Source of the DNA: Oceanicola sp.
GTDB lineage: Bacteria; Pseudomonadota; Alphaproteobacteria; Rhodobacterales; Rhodobacteraceae
Length of the DNA: 64,000 nucleotides
Assembly (NCBI GenBank): GCA_017792405.1
Contig: CP051231.1
Location: 2,252,110-2,316,109, forward strand
Direction of reading: 5' to 3'
Shown here: piece after piece, positions 15,973 to 24,974 of the stretch
How the letters are laid out: each line of letters opens with the position of its first letter
Position numbering within the stretch: position 1 is the stretch's first letter
Translations under genes and position numbers: made by a program
Notes under the pieces: generated by a model
Databases searched by the model: none
What the model was told of the DNA's origin: nothing
The model's input: the letters and a program-made list of their open reading frames with translations, nothing else

Positions 15973-16953
15973 TTACGCGCTCGCGTGCACGTCACCCGGC
16001 GCGAAGGCGCGAAAACGGGCGGGATCGATCCCCTCTGCCGCGAGAGCGCGGGCGAGCAGTTCCACCGGTTCCTCGCGCGGCTCGTCGGTCAGCTGGAAGG
16101 TGCCCCAGTGAATCCCCAGCGCCTGCCGCGCGCCGACATCCTTGTAAATCTGCACCGCCTCCTCCGGTCCGACATGCTGGTTAGCCATGAACCAGCGCGG
16201 CGCGTAGGCCCCGATAGGGATGAGCGCAATATCGGGTGCGCCGTGGCGGGCGCGGATGTCATGAAAGATCGCACCGTCGCCGTATCCGGTATCCCCTGCA
16301 AACCAGATCGAGCCCTTCGGTGTATCGATCCAATGGCCCGACCAAAGCGCCATCCGCCTGTCACGCAACCCGCGGGACGACCAGTGGTTGGCGGGCGTCA
16401 GCGTCACCTGCGCCCCCTCTCCCAGCGCAACGGCTTCATGCCAATCCGCCACCGCCACCCGCGCCCCGCGCACCGCCCGCCGCACCGTCGCGTCGGTGCC
16501 CAGCGGCATGATCATCAGCGGGGCGTGCGCCGCATGAAGGCGGCGGAGCGTGGCCAGATCGAGGTGGTCATAATGGTTGTGACTGAGCAGCACCGCGTCG
16601 ATCTTAGGCAGGTCGTCAAACTTCACCCCGGGCGCGGTGACCCGCTTCGGCCCGGCAAACCGCACCGGGCTGGCACGGTCTGACCAGACCGGATCTGTCA
16701 AAATATTCAGCCCCGCCACCTGAATGAGCACGCTCGCATGGCCCACCATCGTGAGCCGGGACGCGTCACTTCGGGCGGGCGGTGTGGCAAGGGTCACATC
16801 CACGTGCCGTGGCCACTTTGCGCGCTCACCATTGCGATGCCACTTCCATAGGTCGCCAAAGCCCCGATCCGGCAAGGGCTGGCCGGGCGAGAAAAACCGC
16901 AGCCCGTCAAAGTTGCTGCGGGCCGGGCCTGTATAGTAGCGATTTCTGGGCAT
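15973..16953 (-). CDS. MBL-fold metal hydrolase (NAPE-PLD/UlaG-like)
   Basis: The 326-aa protein opens with an aromatic N-terminus (RNRYYTG) common in this subgroup. It then shows GHASVLI, ILTDPVWSDRASP and the metallo-beta-lactamase motif HNHYDHLD at residues 125-132, followed by NHWSSRG, WFAGDTGYGD and IGAYAPRWF. These match the N-acylphosphatidylethanolamine phospholipase D-like group of bacterial hydrolases, whose true substrates are mostly unknown. It probably binds two zinc ions in the cytoplasm. It is a single gene next to the island. Confidence 0.9.
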   Translation of the reverse strand: MPRNRYYTGPARSNFDGLRFFSPGQPLPDRGFGDLWKWHRNGERAKWPRHVDVTLATPPARSDASRLTMVGHASVLIQVAGLNILTDPVWSDRASPVRFAGPKRVTAPGVKFDDLPKIDAVLLSHNHYDHLDLATLRRLHAAHAPLMIMPLGTDATVRRAVRGARVAVADWHEAVALGEGAQVTLTPANHWSSRGLRDRRMALWSGHWIDTPKGSIWFAGDTGYGDGAIFHDIRARHGAPDIALIPIGAYAPRWFMANQHVGPEEAVQIYKDVGARQALGIHWGTFQLTDEPREEPVELLARALAAEGIDPARFRAFAPGDVHASA

Positions 16954-17128
16954 GGTTTGCGGCTCCGTTCAGTGCCTTTTTCAGCTAGTCCCTCCGCGCC
17001 CGCATGCAAAGCCCACGCCGCAAGATTCCGGCGCACTACCCGCCGCCTCACGCCCATCACTATTGGTTGAAGCGTGGCCGAATTTCGCTAGGCTCTAAGC
17101 ATTGATTGCGCCTGAGGGAATTTGACAG

Positions 17129-19198
17129 ATGTGGAATTTCAAGTCCTCCCTTGCCTGGGGACTGCTGAAGCAAACCGCCGCCTTTACCGGATACCGCCTC
17201 GGGGTCTTCCTCGGGATCGCAGCCTGTTACGCACTGCTGGCCTGGATCGGGCATATCATCGGCGTGGCGATCACCCGGGGCGCCATGCAGGGCGGCGCCA
17301 GCTTCGGCACCGTGATCGCTCTCGCACGGACCATGCCGCTTCTCTTCATCCTCATGCTTTGCGGCAGCATGGGCGTGGGCATGTGGTTTCTGCGCAAACA
17401 TCTCTACTGGTACATCCGCGCGCCGCACATGGCGCTGATGGCCGAAATCCTTGAAGGCCGCCGCCTGCCGGAAGGCAGCCAGATCAAGGCCGGTATGGCG
17501 ATCGTCGCCGAGCGCTACGGCGACATGAACCGTCTCTGGGCGCTGCGCGGCCAGATCGAGAAAACCCTGCCCGCAATCAACCCGCTGCTCCCCCTGAGGG
17601 AGCTGTTCAGTATGAAGCCCGAGGGCAAGGGCGTGGGGATGAACCAGCCCTACCTCTGGCTCTCCGAGCGCCCGATTGATGAGATGGTGCTGGCCCACGG
17701 GATGCGCAAACGCGCGGTAAACCCCTATGCAGCAGCCCGCGAGGGGCTGGTTCTGCTGGCGCAGAACGGCAAGCCCGTGGTCGGCAATGCGCTGACGCTG
17801 CAGGGGCTTGGCTGGGCCTACGGCCTGCTGGCCTTCGTTGGCTGGCTCACCCTGTTCGTGCCGGTCATCCTCGTCGCCCCCGGCGCGGGCCTTCTGGTTG
17901 TGATCATCGCAGGCTTCTTCGCGTGGGGCACCAAGGCCGGGTTGATCGACGCCTTCACCAACGGCTGCCTGCTGCAAATCTACATCGGCGCCACCCGTGG
18001 CCAGCGGCCGAACCCCGATTGGGAGACTCGGCTGGATGCCGATGCGCCTGCCTTTGCCGCGCTCGGCCAAGAGGCCGCCACGCTCCCCGGCAGGGCTGAT
18101 CGCACCACGGCCACGGCGCAGAAAACCGTGATTGGCGGCGAGATGCCCGCTGCAGCCGAAGCGGCCCCCGCGCCAAGGCCATCGCCCCCCGCGAGCGCCG
18201 CCGCACCTGTCGCAGCGGCTGCGACCACGGCCGCAGTTGCAGGAACCGCCGCCGAAGAACAGGCCGGAGCCTCGGCCTTCACCCCGCCTGCAGAGCTCAT
18301 GCCAAGCGGGTTCGTTCCCCCCAAGCCCACGCCGCGACCCACCGCAGAGGTTGCGCCTGAAGCCAAGGCAGAGGCAGTGCCCACAGCCCCTGCGCCCACG
18401 CCCGAACCAACTCCCACACCGGCCGCGCCTGCGGCCCCTACGGCGGCGCCCGAACCCGAGCCGGAGCCCACGCCGCAACCGGCGCATCCGCCGACACCGC
18501 CTGAGACCCCGGCAGACCCGCCGCAGGAAACACCGCCCCCCACGCCGCCGGAGGTTCCTCAACCGACACCGCCACGGGAAATCCCGCCGAGCGCACCGCC
18601 AGAGATTCCCACTGCGCCCGAGGCCGAAGCCGAGCCGGAGCCGGACCCCGTGGCCGAACTCCCCCCGCTCACCGAGGCGGACAGCGTCACCACTACGCCG
18701 CAGGCACTTGCCGGGAATCCTGAAGCTCGGGCCACCCCGGCGTCCATCGCCGACCCGTGGAGCGCCCCGCCGGAGCCAGAAGTGGCGGAGGAACCCGCCG
18801 CTCCTGAGCCGCCCGAACCCGCTGCGGTTCCGCGTGACGAGGTCACACCTGCCGCGCAGGCCTTGGCTGACGATCCAGACGCCTCCGCCACCCCGGCTGA
18901 AATCGCCGATCCGTGGGCCGCAGCCCCCGCGCCCGCGGCCCCCCCGGCGCCGCCGCAACCCGCTGCCGAGGCCGCGCCCGAAACGCCCCCAGAGCCAGCA
19001 CCAGAGCCTGCGCCAAGCCCCGCGCCTCCGCAGATTGAGGTGCCAGAGCCTGCCCCGGCAGAGATGGCACCGGCGCCACCGCCGCCTGAGCCTCCCGCAC
19101 CGCCACCGCCGCCCGCACCGCCTCAGGCGAGCGCGAAAACGGTGATCGCGCCGCTCCCCACGCTGGACGACGACAAAACCCCACCGGACGAGCGCTGA
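17129..19198 (+). CDS. Membrane protein with long Pro/Ala-rich tail (689 aa)
   Basis: The first 300 residues hold several hydrophobic segments (about residues 20-50, 60-95 and 235-280) and a soluble stretch between. From about residue 330 to the end the protein is almost wholly Pro, Ala, Glu and Thr. Within this tail a unit of about 28 residues occurs twice (bases 18683-18766 and 18839-18919), each with A-L-A, A-T-P-A and I-A-D-P-W. The tail could span the periplasm or act as a flexible linker. No family is recognised. The start ATG 17129 follows GAGGGAA. Confidence 0.75.
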   Translation: MWNFKSSLAWGLLKQTAAFTGYRLGVFLGIAACYALLAWIGHIIGVAITRGAMQGGASFGTVIALARTMPLLFILMLCGSMGVGMWFLRKHLYWYIRAPHMALMAEILEGRRLPEGSQIKAGMAIVAERYGDMNRLWALRGQIEKTLPAINPLLPLRELFSMKPEGKGVGMNQPYLWLSERPIDEMVLAHGMRKRAVNPYAAAREGLVLLAQNGKPVVGNALTLQGLGWAYGLLAFVGWLTLFVPVILVAPGAGLLVVIIAGFFAWGTKAGLIDAFTNGCLLQIYIGATRGQRPNPDWETRLDADAPAFAALGQEAATLPGRADRTTATAQKTVIGGEMPAAAEAAPAPRPSPPASAAAPVAAAATTAAVAGTAAEEQAGASAFTPPAELMPSGFVPPKPTPRPTAEVAPEAKAEAVPTAPAPTPEPTPTPAAPAAPTAAPEPEPEPTPQPAHPPTPPETPADPPQETPPPTPPEVPQPTPPREIPPSAPPEIPTAPEAEAEPEPDPVAELPPLTEADSVTTTPQALAGNPEARATPASIADPWSAPPEPEVAEEPAAPEPPEPAAVPRDEVTPAAQALADDPDASATPAEIADPWAAAPAPAAPPAPPQPAAEAAPETPPEPAPEPAPSPAPPQIEVPEPAPAEMAPAPPPPEPPAPPPPPAPPQASAKTVIAPLPTLDDDKTPPDER

Positions 19199-19330
19199 CG
19201 CACGAACAAAAGCGGAGGGACGCAACCGGCTGGCGCAGGCGCGCCACAGCCTGCGCCCCTCCGCGCCGCCCCCTCTTTCCCCGCGCCGCGCCCACGCCTA
19301 TACCGCCTCAGACCCGTTCCGGAGGCCCCA

Positions 19331-19918
19331 ATGCGCACAGCCAGCGTCACCCGTGAAACCGCGGAAACCGCGATCACCGTCGAGATCGACCTCGACGGCA
19401 CCGGCAGCTACGATAACGCCACCGGCGTCGGTTTCTTCGACCACATGCTCGACCAATTGGCCCGCCACGCGCTGATCGACATGAAGATCTCGGCCAAAGG
19501 CGACCTGCACATCGACGATCACCACACCGTGGAAGACGTGGGTATCACGCTGGGCAAGGCGCTGACCGAGGCGATGGGCGACAAGCGCGGCATCACCCGT
19601 TATGGTGCCTGCCTGCTGCCGATGGACGACTCGCTCGTTCGGGCCGCACTCGACCTCTCTGGCCGTCCCTTCCTCGTGTGGAACGTCGACTTCCCTACTC
19701 AGAAGATCGGCACCTTCGATACCGAGCTGGTGCGCGAGTTCTTTCAGGCCTTCTCGACCCATGGCGGCATCACGCTGCACGTGGACGCGCTGCACGGCTT
19801 CAACAGCCACCACATCGCCGAGGCCGCCTTCAAGGCCGTGGCCCGGGCCCTGCGGGATGCCCTGGAGGCCGACCCGCGCAAGGCCGATGCCATCCCATCG
19901 ACCAAGGGCACGCTCTGA
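19331..19918 (+). CDS. hisB: Imidazoleglycerol-phosphate dehydratase
   Basis: This enzyme dehydrates imidazoleglycerol phosphate to imidazoleacetol phosphate in histidine synthesis. All metal-site motifs are present: FFDHML (35-40), DDHHTVED (62-69) and NSHHIAE (158-164). The length of 195 aa is that of the monofunctional enzyme, without the phosphatase domain of enteric HisB. That fits the separate HisN-type phosphatase gene at 28184-28999. GGAGGC stands eight bases before the ATG. The next gene starts 4 bases after its stop. Confidence 0.97.
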   Translation: MRTASVTRETAETAITVEIDLDGTGSYDNATGVGFFDHMLDQLARHALIDMKISAKGDLHIDDHHTVEDVGITLGKALTEAMGDKRGITRYGACLLPMDDSLVRAALDLSGRPFLVWNVDFPTQKIGTFDTELVREFFQAFSTHGGITLHVDALHGFNSHHIAEAAFKAVARALRDALEADPRKADAIPSTKGTL

Positions 19919-19922
19919 GCGC

Positions 19923-20282
19923 GTGGCTCTGACCGTTTTCGAGAACGTCCTCACTGACCGGGGATCGAAATACGCTGTCTCGGGTGGCCCGGCTGGCTCC
20001 AAAGCGGAGGTGCAGATCCTCCTGAAAGAGCTAAAGCGCAACAAGAAGTTCGCCAAGGCGACCCACAACACATGGGCGCTCCTTTTGCCGGACGGCCCGC
20101 TGAAGGGCGATGATGGCGAAGCGGGCGCAGGCATGGTGATTGTGCGGATGCTGGAGCGCGCCCAACTCGAGAACCATCTGGTGATCGTCACCCGCTGGTT
20201 TGGCGGCACCCACCTCGGCGGCGACCGCTTTCGCCGGGTGCAGGATTGCGTTACCCATTATCTCGACCAGATGGAGGGTTAG
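19923..20282 (+). CDS. YigZ/IMPACT family protein
   Basis: GTG at 19923, four bases after hisB, is the most likely start, giving 119 aa. The sequence shows the N-terminal UPF0029 motifs: SKAEVQILLKELK, AKATHNTWA, DDGEAGAGM and VTRWFGGTHLGGD. This matches the conserved R-x-F-G-G-x-x-L-G pattern of IMPACT proteins. The C-terminal domain found in longer YigZ proteins is absent. Function in bacteria is uncertain. It is probably in one transcript with hisB and the HlyU-family gene. Confidence 0.88.
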   Translation: MALTVFENVLTDRGSKYAVSGGPAGSKAEVQILLKELKRNKKFAKATHNTWALLLPDGPLKGDDGEAGAGMVIVRMLERAQLENHLVIVTRWFGGTHLGGDRFRRVQDCVTHYLDQMEG

Positions 20283-20285
20283 CCC

Positions 20286-20543
20286 ATGTCTCTCTTTTCA
20301 AAACTCTTCGGCGGCAAGAGCCAGCCCGAAGGCCCCAAGCCGGTCGATCACAAAGGCTTTTCCATCACGCCTTGCCCCGAGAAGGCGCCCGGCGGCTTTC
20401 GGATTGGCGCAATGATCGAGAAGGATGGCCAAAGCCACCACATGATCCGCGCCGATGTCATCGCCGATGAGACCGACGCGGTGGAGGCAAGCCTGCGCAA
20501 GGCCTGCCAGATGATTGACGAACAGGGCGAGCGGCTGTTCTGA
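20286..20543 (+). CDS. HlyU family protein
   Basis: The 85-aa protein begins MSLFSKLFGG and has the HlyU-family core (YKGFxITP-like KGFSITPCPE, then GGFRIGAMIEKDG and FIRAD-like MIRADVIAD). HlyU of Vibrio is a small winged-helix regulator of haemolysin; in Rhodobacteraceae the role of these proteins is unknown. It follows the YigZ gene by three bases, so it is likely co-transcribed. Confidence 0.88.
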   Translation: MSLFSKLFGGKSQPEGPKPVDHKGFSITPCPEKAPGGFRIGAMIEKDGQSHHMIRADVIADETDAVEASLRKACQMIDEQGERLF

Positions 20544-20552
20544 CCGGCCTGT

Positions 20553-21008
20553 TCAGCCGAGTGACACCGTCCGGCCGACATGCCAATCGCGCACATGCCA
20601 CTCGATCTCGTAGGTGGTTGAGTTGATGTGATTGCCGATCCCGATGATCTTGCCATCATGCCCCTGCGGGTTGACGTAGAAAATGGTGATCCCGTTCGAC
20701 TTGCCGATCTTGCCCGACGAGGTGTGGTAGACATCGTGGCCACGATATTTGCTGGTGTGCGATCGGTTCGGCTCCTGAAACTTGCCGTGCGGCACATGCT
20801 TGTTCGGGCCGCTTGTTGCCTTGCCGGCGCCATCCATGAATGCCGCAACAACACTCTTGATGTTTGAGCCGCGCGACTTGCGCTCGCTGGCGCCCATATC
20901 GAGCTTGCCGGCGATCCACTCTTCCATTTGTTCAGGGGAGAGAATGCCCATTGGGCCGGTGCCATCGGCATTCGCATGCCCCGACATTACAAGGGGATCA
21001 TGTGTCAT
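20553..21008 (-). CDS. Hypothetical protein (151 aa)
   Basis: The product is soluble, rich in Gly, His and Ser, with no signal peptide. A stretch of beta-type segments near the C-terminus (ITIFYVNPQGHDGKIIGIGNHI) is the only ordered-looking part. I recognise no family. It converges with the HlyU gene, leaving nine bases between the stops. Confidence 0.6.
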   Translation of the reverse strand: MTHDPLVMSGHANADGTGPMGILSPEQMEEWIAGKLDMGASERKSRGSNIKSVVAAFMDGAGKATSGPNKHVPHGKFQEPNRSHTSKYRGHDVYHTSSGKIGKSNGITIFYVNPQGHDGKIIGIGNHINSTTYEIEWHVRDWHVGRTVSLG

Positions 21009-21106
21009 GATGCAGTCCTAATCGAGAAGTTCTGAAAATGGTGGACCTCCACCCTAGCGCGACAGATGCCCTTGCGTAAACCCGTCTCGATTGCAGAAAG
21101 CGCTGC

Positions 21107-21919
21107 CTACGGCCCCGATTGCTCCAACCGCCCGCCCTGCCGAACCTGCACCACGCGCTTTGCCTTTCCGGTCCGGTCGTCGGTCTCCACGTAGAGGCCG
21201 CACAAGGTGGCCTCGCCCATCGCGGGCTGAAACCGCCCTTTGGCCATGCCAGTCACGAACCGGCGCATCGGCTCATCAGGCTCCATCCCGATGACCGAGT
21301 TGTAATCGCCGCACATGCCCGCATCGGCCTGAAACGCCGTGCCCTTCGGCAGCAACTGGGCATCGCCCGTCGGCACATGGGTGTGGGTGCCGACGACCAC
21401 GCTCGCGCGGCCATCGCAAAAATGGCCCATCCCCATTTTCTCCGAGGTGGCCTCGCAATGCATGTCGATCAGTGAGGCCTGCACCAGCCCGCCGGGCACG
21501 TGCGATTTCAGCACAGGTTCGATCGCCGAGAACGGGTCGTCGAAGCAGCGCTTCATGAAGACCTGGCCCAGCACCTGCGCCACCAGCACCTTGCGCCCGC
21601 CCGGCGCGTCATAAACCCGGAAGCCCTTGCCCGGCGCATCCTTGGCAAAGTTGATCGGCCGCAGCACCCTTGGCTCCGAGCCGATGAAACTGAGCATGTC
21701 TTTCTGGTCGAAGGCGTGGTCGCCCAAGGTGATCACATCCGCCCCGGCCTCCAGCAGCGCCTTGGCATGCGCACCCGAGAGACCGGCCCCCGAGGTCGCG
21801 TTCTCGCCGTTGACCACCACAAAATCGAGCCGCCACGCCTCGCGCAGGCCCGGGAGCCGCTCGGCCACCGCCGTCCGGCCCGCGCGCCCCATTACATCGC
21901 CAAGAAAGAGTATACGCAT
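21107..21919 (-). CDS. YmdB-family metallophosphoesterase
   Basis: The 270-aa protein matches TIGR00282/YmdB phosphoesterases, which hydrolyse 2',3'-cyclic nucleotides in other bacteria. The metal ligands are visible: GDVMGR (Asp8), VNGEN (36-40), GDHAFD (66-71), a D-M-H-C-E segment and GTHTHVPTGD. It is encoded on the minus strand 69 bases after the sodium-channel gene and may share its transcript. Confidence 0.93.
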   Translation of the reverse strand: MRILFLGDVMGRAGRTAVAERLPGLREAWRLDFVVVNGENATSGAGLSGAHAKALLEAGADVITLGDHAFDQKDMLSFIGSEPRVLRPINFAKDAPGKGFRVYDAPGGRKVLVAQVLGQVFMKRCFDDPFSAIEPVLKSHVPGGLVQASLIDMHCEATSEKMGMGHFCDGRASVVVGTHTHVPTGDAQLLPKGTAFQADAGMCGDYNSVIGMEPDEPMRRFVTGMAKGRFQPAMGEATLCGLYVETDDRTGKAKRVVQVRQGGRLEQSGP

Positions 21920-21988
21920 GAGAAAGCCCTAAGCTGCATCGGGTCACAGGGCAAGATGCGGTGCATTGCCGGCAGGCGCGGCAAAGCC

Positions 21989-22762
21989 TCAGCTGCGCTC
22001 CGCCAGCCGCTTTTCGATCGCCTCGAGGCGGGCCAAAACTGTCTCGCGGTAGGCATCGGTCGCGGCCACGCTCTCCTCTTCATGGGCGGTCTGCATGGAG
22101 TTGACCACGAGACCGACGATCAGGTTAACCACGGCAAAGGTCGTGACCATGATGAAGGGCACGAAGAAGGCCCAGGCCCACGGATAGACCTCCATCACTG
22201 GGCGCACGATGCCCATCGACCAGCTTTCCAGCGTCATGATCTGGAACAGCGTGTAGGCCGAGGTGCCCATGTCGCCGAACCAGTCGGGGAAGGCCGCGCC
22301 GAAGAGCGTGGTGGCAATGACCGCGCCCACATAAAACAGCAGTGCCATCAACAAAAACACGCTGGCCATGCCCGGAAGCGCGGTCAGAAGGGCCTCCACC
22401 ACGCGCCGCAACCGTGGCGCAACGGAGATCACCCGCAGCACCCGGAGCACCCGCAGAGCGCGCAGCACCGAGAAACCGTGGCCCGAAGGCACCAGCGCCA
22501 CCGCCACCACCGCCAGATCGAACAGGTTCCATCCACCGCGGAAAAACGACCAGCCCCGCGCGCAGAGGCGTGCTGCGATTTCGACGACGAAGATCGCAAG
22601 GCAGATAGTATCGATGATGACAACGAGGCTGCCCACACGGCTCATCACTTCGGGCGAGGTTTCGAGGCCGAGCACGATGGCGTTGAGCACGATCACCCCG
22701 GTTATGGCACTTTGAACGTCGCCGCGATTGAGGAAGGCGCCGAGGCGCGCACGGAAGGTCAT
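21989..22762 (-). CDS. Bacterial voltage-gated sodium channel (NavBac type)
   Basis: This 257-aa ion transporter has the six-helix plan of NaChBac-type channels. The S4 voltage sensor carries Arg at every third position (R101, R104, R107, R110). The pore filter is TLESWS at 177-182, the sodium-selective sequence of this family, and S6 follows with NLIVGLVVNSM. The C-terminus from about 228 is a charged coiled coil that would hold the tetramer together. The inner-membrane channel likely carries Na+ inward on depolarisation; marine alphaproteobacteria commonly have it. Confidence 0.94.
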   Translation of the reverse strand: MTFRARLGAFLNRGDVQSAITGVIVLNAIVLGLETSPEVMSRVGSLVVIIDTICLAIFVVEIAARLCARGWSFFRGGWNLFDLAVVAVALVPSGHGFSVLRALRVLRVLRVISVAPRLRRVVEALLTALPGMASVFLLMALLFYVGAVIATTLFGAAFPDWFGDMGTSAYTLFQIMTLESWSMGIVRPVMEVYPWAWAFFVPFIMVTTFAVVNLIVGLVVNSMQTAHEEESVAATDAYRETVLARLEAIEKRLAERS

Positions 22763-22841
22763 ATTCTGGGAGGGCTCCGACTGTTGTTGAGCCGTTACTT
22801 GGGGATGCGGCGAAGCAGGGTCAACCCGATGAGCGGCAAGG

Positions 22842-23393
22842 TCAGAAGGTCAGCACACCGGCTTCGGTCACGATCATGTCAAGCGGCGCATCTGTCGGTT
22901 CTTGCGGCAAAAACTCCGCTTCTTGGGCAGAGTAGGCAAAGCCGATGGCAAGCACCGGGCCGTCGCGGCGGAGCAGTTCGAGCGTCCGGTCGTAGAACCC
23001 GCCGCCGTAGCCCAGCCGTGCACCCGAGCGGGTGAAGGCGACCAGCGGCACCACGAGGATCTCGGGTCGCATCACCTCCCCGGTTGGCTCCGAAGTGCCG
23101 AACTGTGCCGGGACCATCTCTGCCCCCGGCTCCCAGAGCCGGAACACCAGTGGCGTGGCGGGGGCGGTGATGGTGGGCAGCCCCACCGGCCCGTGTGCGG
23201 CGGCCTCCTCTAGCGCGGGCAGCGGGTCGATCTCGTCGCGCATCGCCATGTAGCCCGCGAGCGGCACGCCGCGGTAGCCCGCCAACACCTCTGACAGGTG
23301 GCCTGCCGCGTGGCCGGACCACTGCGCATGGGCCTCGGCCCGCCGCGCCAGCGCCGCCGCGCGCGCGGCCTTTTTCTCTTCCACGAGGCTCAC
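22842..23393 (-). CDS. 5-formyltetrahydrofolate cyclo-ligase
   Basis: GTG at 23393 overlaps the mgtE stop (GTGA) and gives a 183-aa protein of normal family length. It starts with EEKKAARAAALARR, as is usual, and has the C-terminal ATP/folate motif LGYGGGFYDRTL. It converts 5-formyl-THF to 5,10-methenyl-THF with ATP. Coupling to mgtE may reflect its Mg2+ need or only gene packing. A longer in-frame upstream extension over mgtE is not credible. Confidence 0.93.
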   Translation of the reverse strand: MSLVEEKKAARAAALARRAEAHAQWSGHAAGHLSEVLAGYRGVPLAGYMAMRDEIDPLPALEEAAAHGPVGLPTITAPATPLVFRLWEPGAEMVPAQFGTSEPTGEVMRPEILVVPLVAFTRSGARLGYGGGFYDRTLELLRRDGPVLAIGFAYSAQEAEFLPQEPTDAPLDMIVTEAGVLTF

Positions 23394-24811
23394 AGCAGCA
23401 TCACCGCCGCCAGACCGAGGAAGGCGAAGAAGCCCACCACATCGGTCACCGTGGTTACGAAGGCGCCGGAGGCCAGCGCAGGGTCGATATCGAACTTGTC
23501 GAGCAGCACCGGCACGAGGATGCCCGCAAGCCCGGCCACCAGCAGGTTGATGATCATCGCCAGCGCCAGCACCGCGCCCAGCATGGCGGTGTCGAACCAG
23601 AACCAGCCCACAAGCCCCATCAGCACTGCAAAAGCGAGCCCGTTCACGAGGCCAACTGCCGCCTCCCGCCGGATCACCCGCCAGACGTTTGAGCCGGTAA
23701 GGTCCTTGGTGGCGATGGCTCGCACCGCCACGGTGAGTGATTGCGTACCAGCGTTGCCGCCCATCGAGGCGACGATGGGCATGAGCACCGCCAGCGCCAC
23801 CAGTTGCGCGATGACCGCCTCGAACTGGTCGATCACCAGCGAGGCGAGGATCGCGGTCACGAGGTTCACTGCCAGCCACGGAAAGCGCAGCTTGGTGGTC
23901 TCCCAGACCGAATCCGTCACCCGGCTTTCATCGCCCACACCGGCGAGGCGCAGAAGGTCTTCCTCGGCCTCGAGGTCGAGCACCGACATGGCGTCATCGA
24001 TGGTGATCACCCCCACGAGCCGGTCGGAATGGTCCACCACTGGCACCGAAATCAGGTGATACTGGTTGAAGGCATAGGCCACCTCGCCCTCGTCCTGATC
24101 CACCGGCACGGTGCGAAAGCTGTCTTCGGTGATGTCGCTCAGCAGGGTTGAACGCGGGCTGGCCAGAATGCGGCCCAACGCGACATAGCCTACCGGGTGC
24201 ATCTTCGGGTCGATCAGGATGACGTGGTAGAACTGCTCCGGCAGTTCTTGCCCCTCAGCCCGCATGAAATCGATCATCTGGCCCACGTCCCAATGCTCGG
24301 GCGCGCGCACCACCTCGCGCTGCATCAGGCGGCCGGCGGATTCCTCAGGCCATGAGAGCGCCTCCTCCACCGCGATCCGATCGGCGGCAGGCAGCGCCTC
24401 AAGGATCGCTTCCTGTTGCTCTTCCTCGAGGTCTTCCACGAGGTCGACCACGTCATCGGAGTCGAGCTCCCGCACCGCCTCTGTCAGCGCCTCGGGCGAG
24501 AGGGCACCGATCACCTCTTCGCGGATGGTCTCATCGAGTTCCGAAAGGATCTCGCCGTCAACATTCTCACCCCAGAGCAGGATCAGTTCGCGCCGCGGGC
24601 CCTCACCGATCTGTTCCAGAAGGTCGGCGATGTCGGCGGCATGGAGCGGGTCCAGCAGCTCCGAAAGCGTGCCGGTGTCATCGTTGAAGGTCGCCTCCAG
24701 CACCGCCTGCACGAAGGGTGTTTGCAGGCCGTATTCCTGCTCTTCGCGCTCCTCGGGGAGAGGCTCGAGGCGCTCGTCCTCCTCCGCGTCGGTGATCGGC
24801 TCTCGGCTCAT
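23390..24811 (-). CDS. mgtE: Magnesium transporter MgtE
   Basis: The 473-aa protein has the MgtE domains in order: an acidic N-domain of helical repeats with many D-x-x-D-L-L elements, two CBS domains in the middle (around 140-260) and a C-terminal set of five membrane helices with MGGNAGTQSL and ASGAFVTTVTDVVGFF, which form the Mg2+ pore. ATG 24811 follows GGAGG. MgtE gates Mg2+ uptake by Mg2+ binding to the N and CBS domains. Confidence 0.96.
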   Translation of the reverse strand: MSREPITDAEEDERLEPLPEEREEQEYGLQTPFVQAVLEATFNDDTGTLSELLDPLHAADIADLLEQIGEGPRRELILLWGENVDGEILSELDETIREEVIGALSPEALTEAVRELDSDDVVDLVEDLEEEQQEAILEALPAADRIAVEEALSWPEESAGRLMQREVVRAPEHWDVGQMIDFMRAEGQELPEQFYHVILIDPKMHPVGYVALGRILASPRSTLLSDITEDSFRTVPVDQDEGEVAYAFNQYHLISVPVVDHSDRLVGVITIDDAMSVLDLEAEEDLLRLAGVGDESRVTDSVWETTKLRFPWLAVNLVTAILASLVIDQFEAVIAQLVALAVLMPIVASMGGNAGTQSLTVAVRAIATKDLTGSNVWRVIRREAAVGLVNGLAFAVLMGLVGWFWFDTAMLGAVLALAMIINLLVAGLAGILVPVLLDKFDIDPALASGAFVTTVTDVVGFFAFLGLAAVMLL

Positions 24812-24974
24812 CGGCGGGCCTCCTTCTGGGTGTCGCGGCCAACATATTGCACGTGCGAAAAGGCGCAAGGCGCAGCGGGGCGATTGCCCGGCCCCGCGTG
24901 AATTCGCCCTTGCGGCGCTGCCCGCTGTCATTTCACGCATTTACCAAGGCGCGGGCGGCGCTTACGCTTGTCGC

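Noticed and set aside
17060..19225. 721-codon antisense frame opposite the Pro/Ala-rich gene
   Set aside because: Its Arg/Gly-rich product is the complement of Pro/Ala codons; no start signal.
22842..23879. 345-codon version of the folate cyclo-ligase
   Set aside because: The extra N-terminus lies antisense-like within mgtE; GTG 23393 gives the normal length and overlap.
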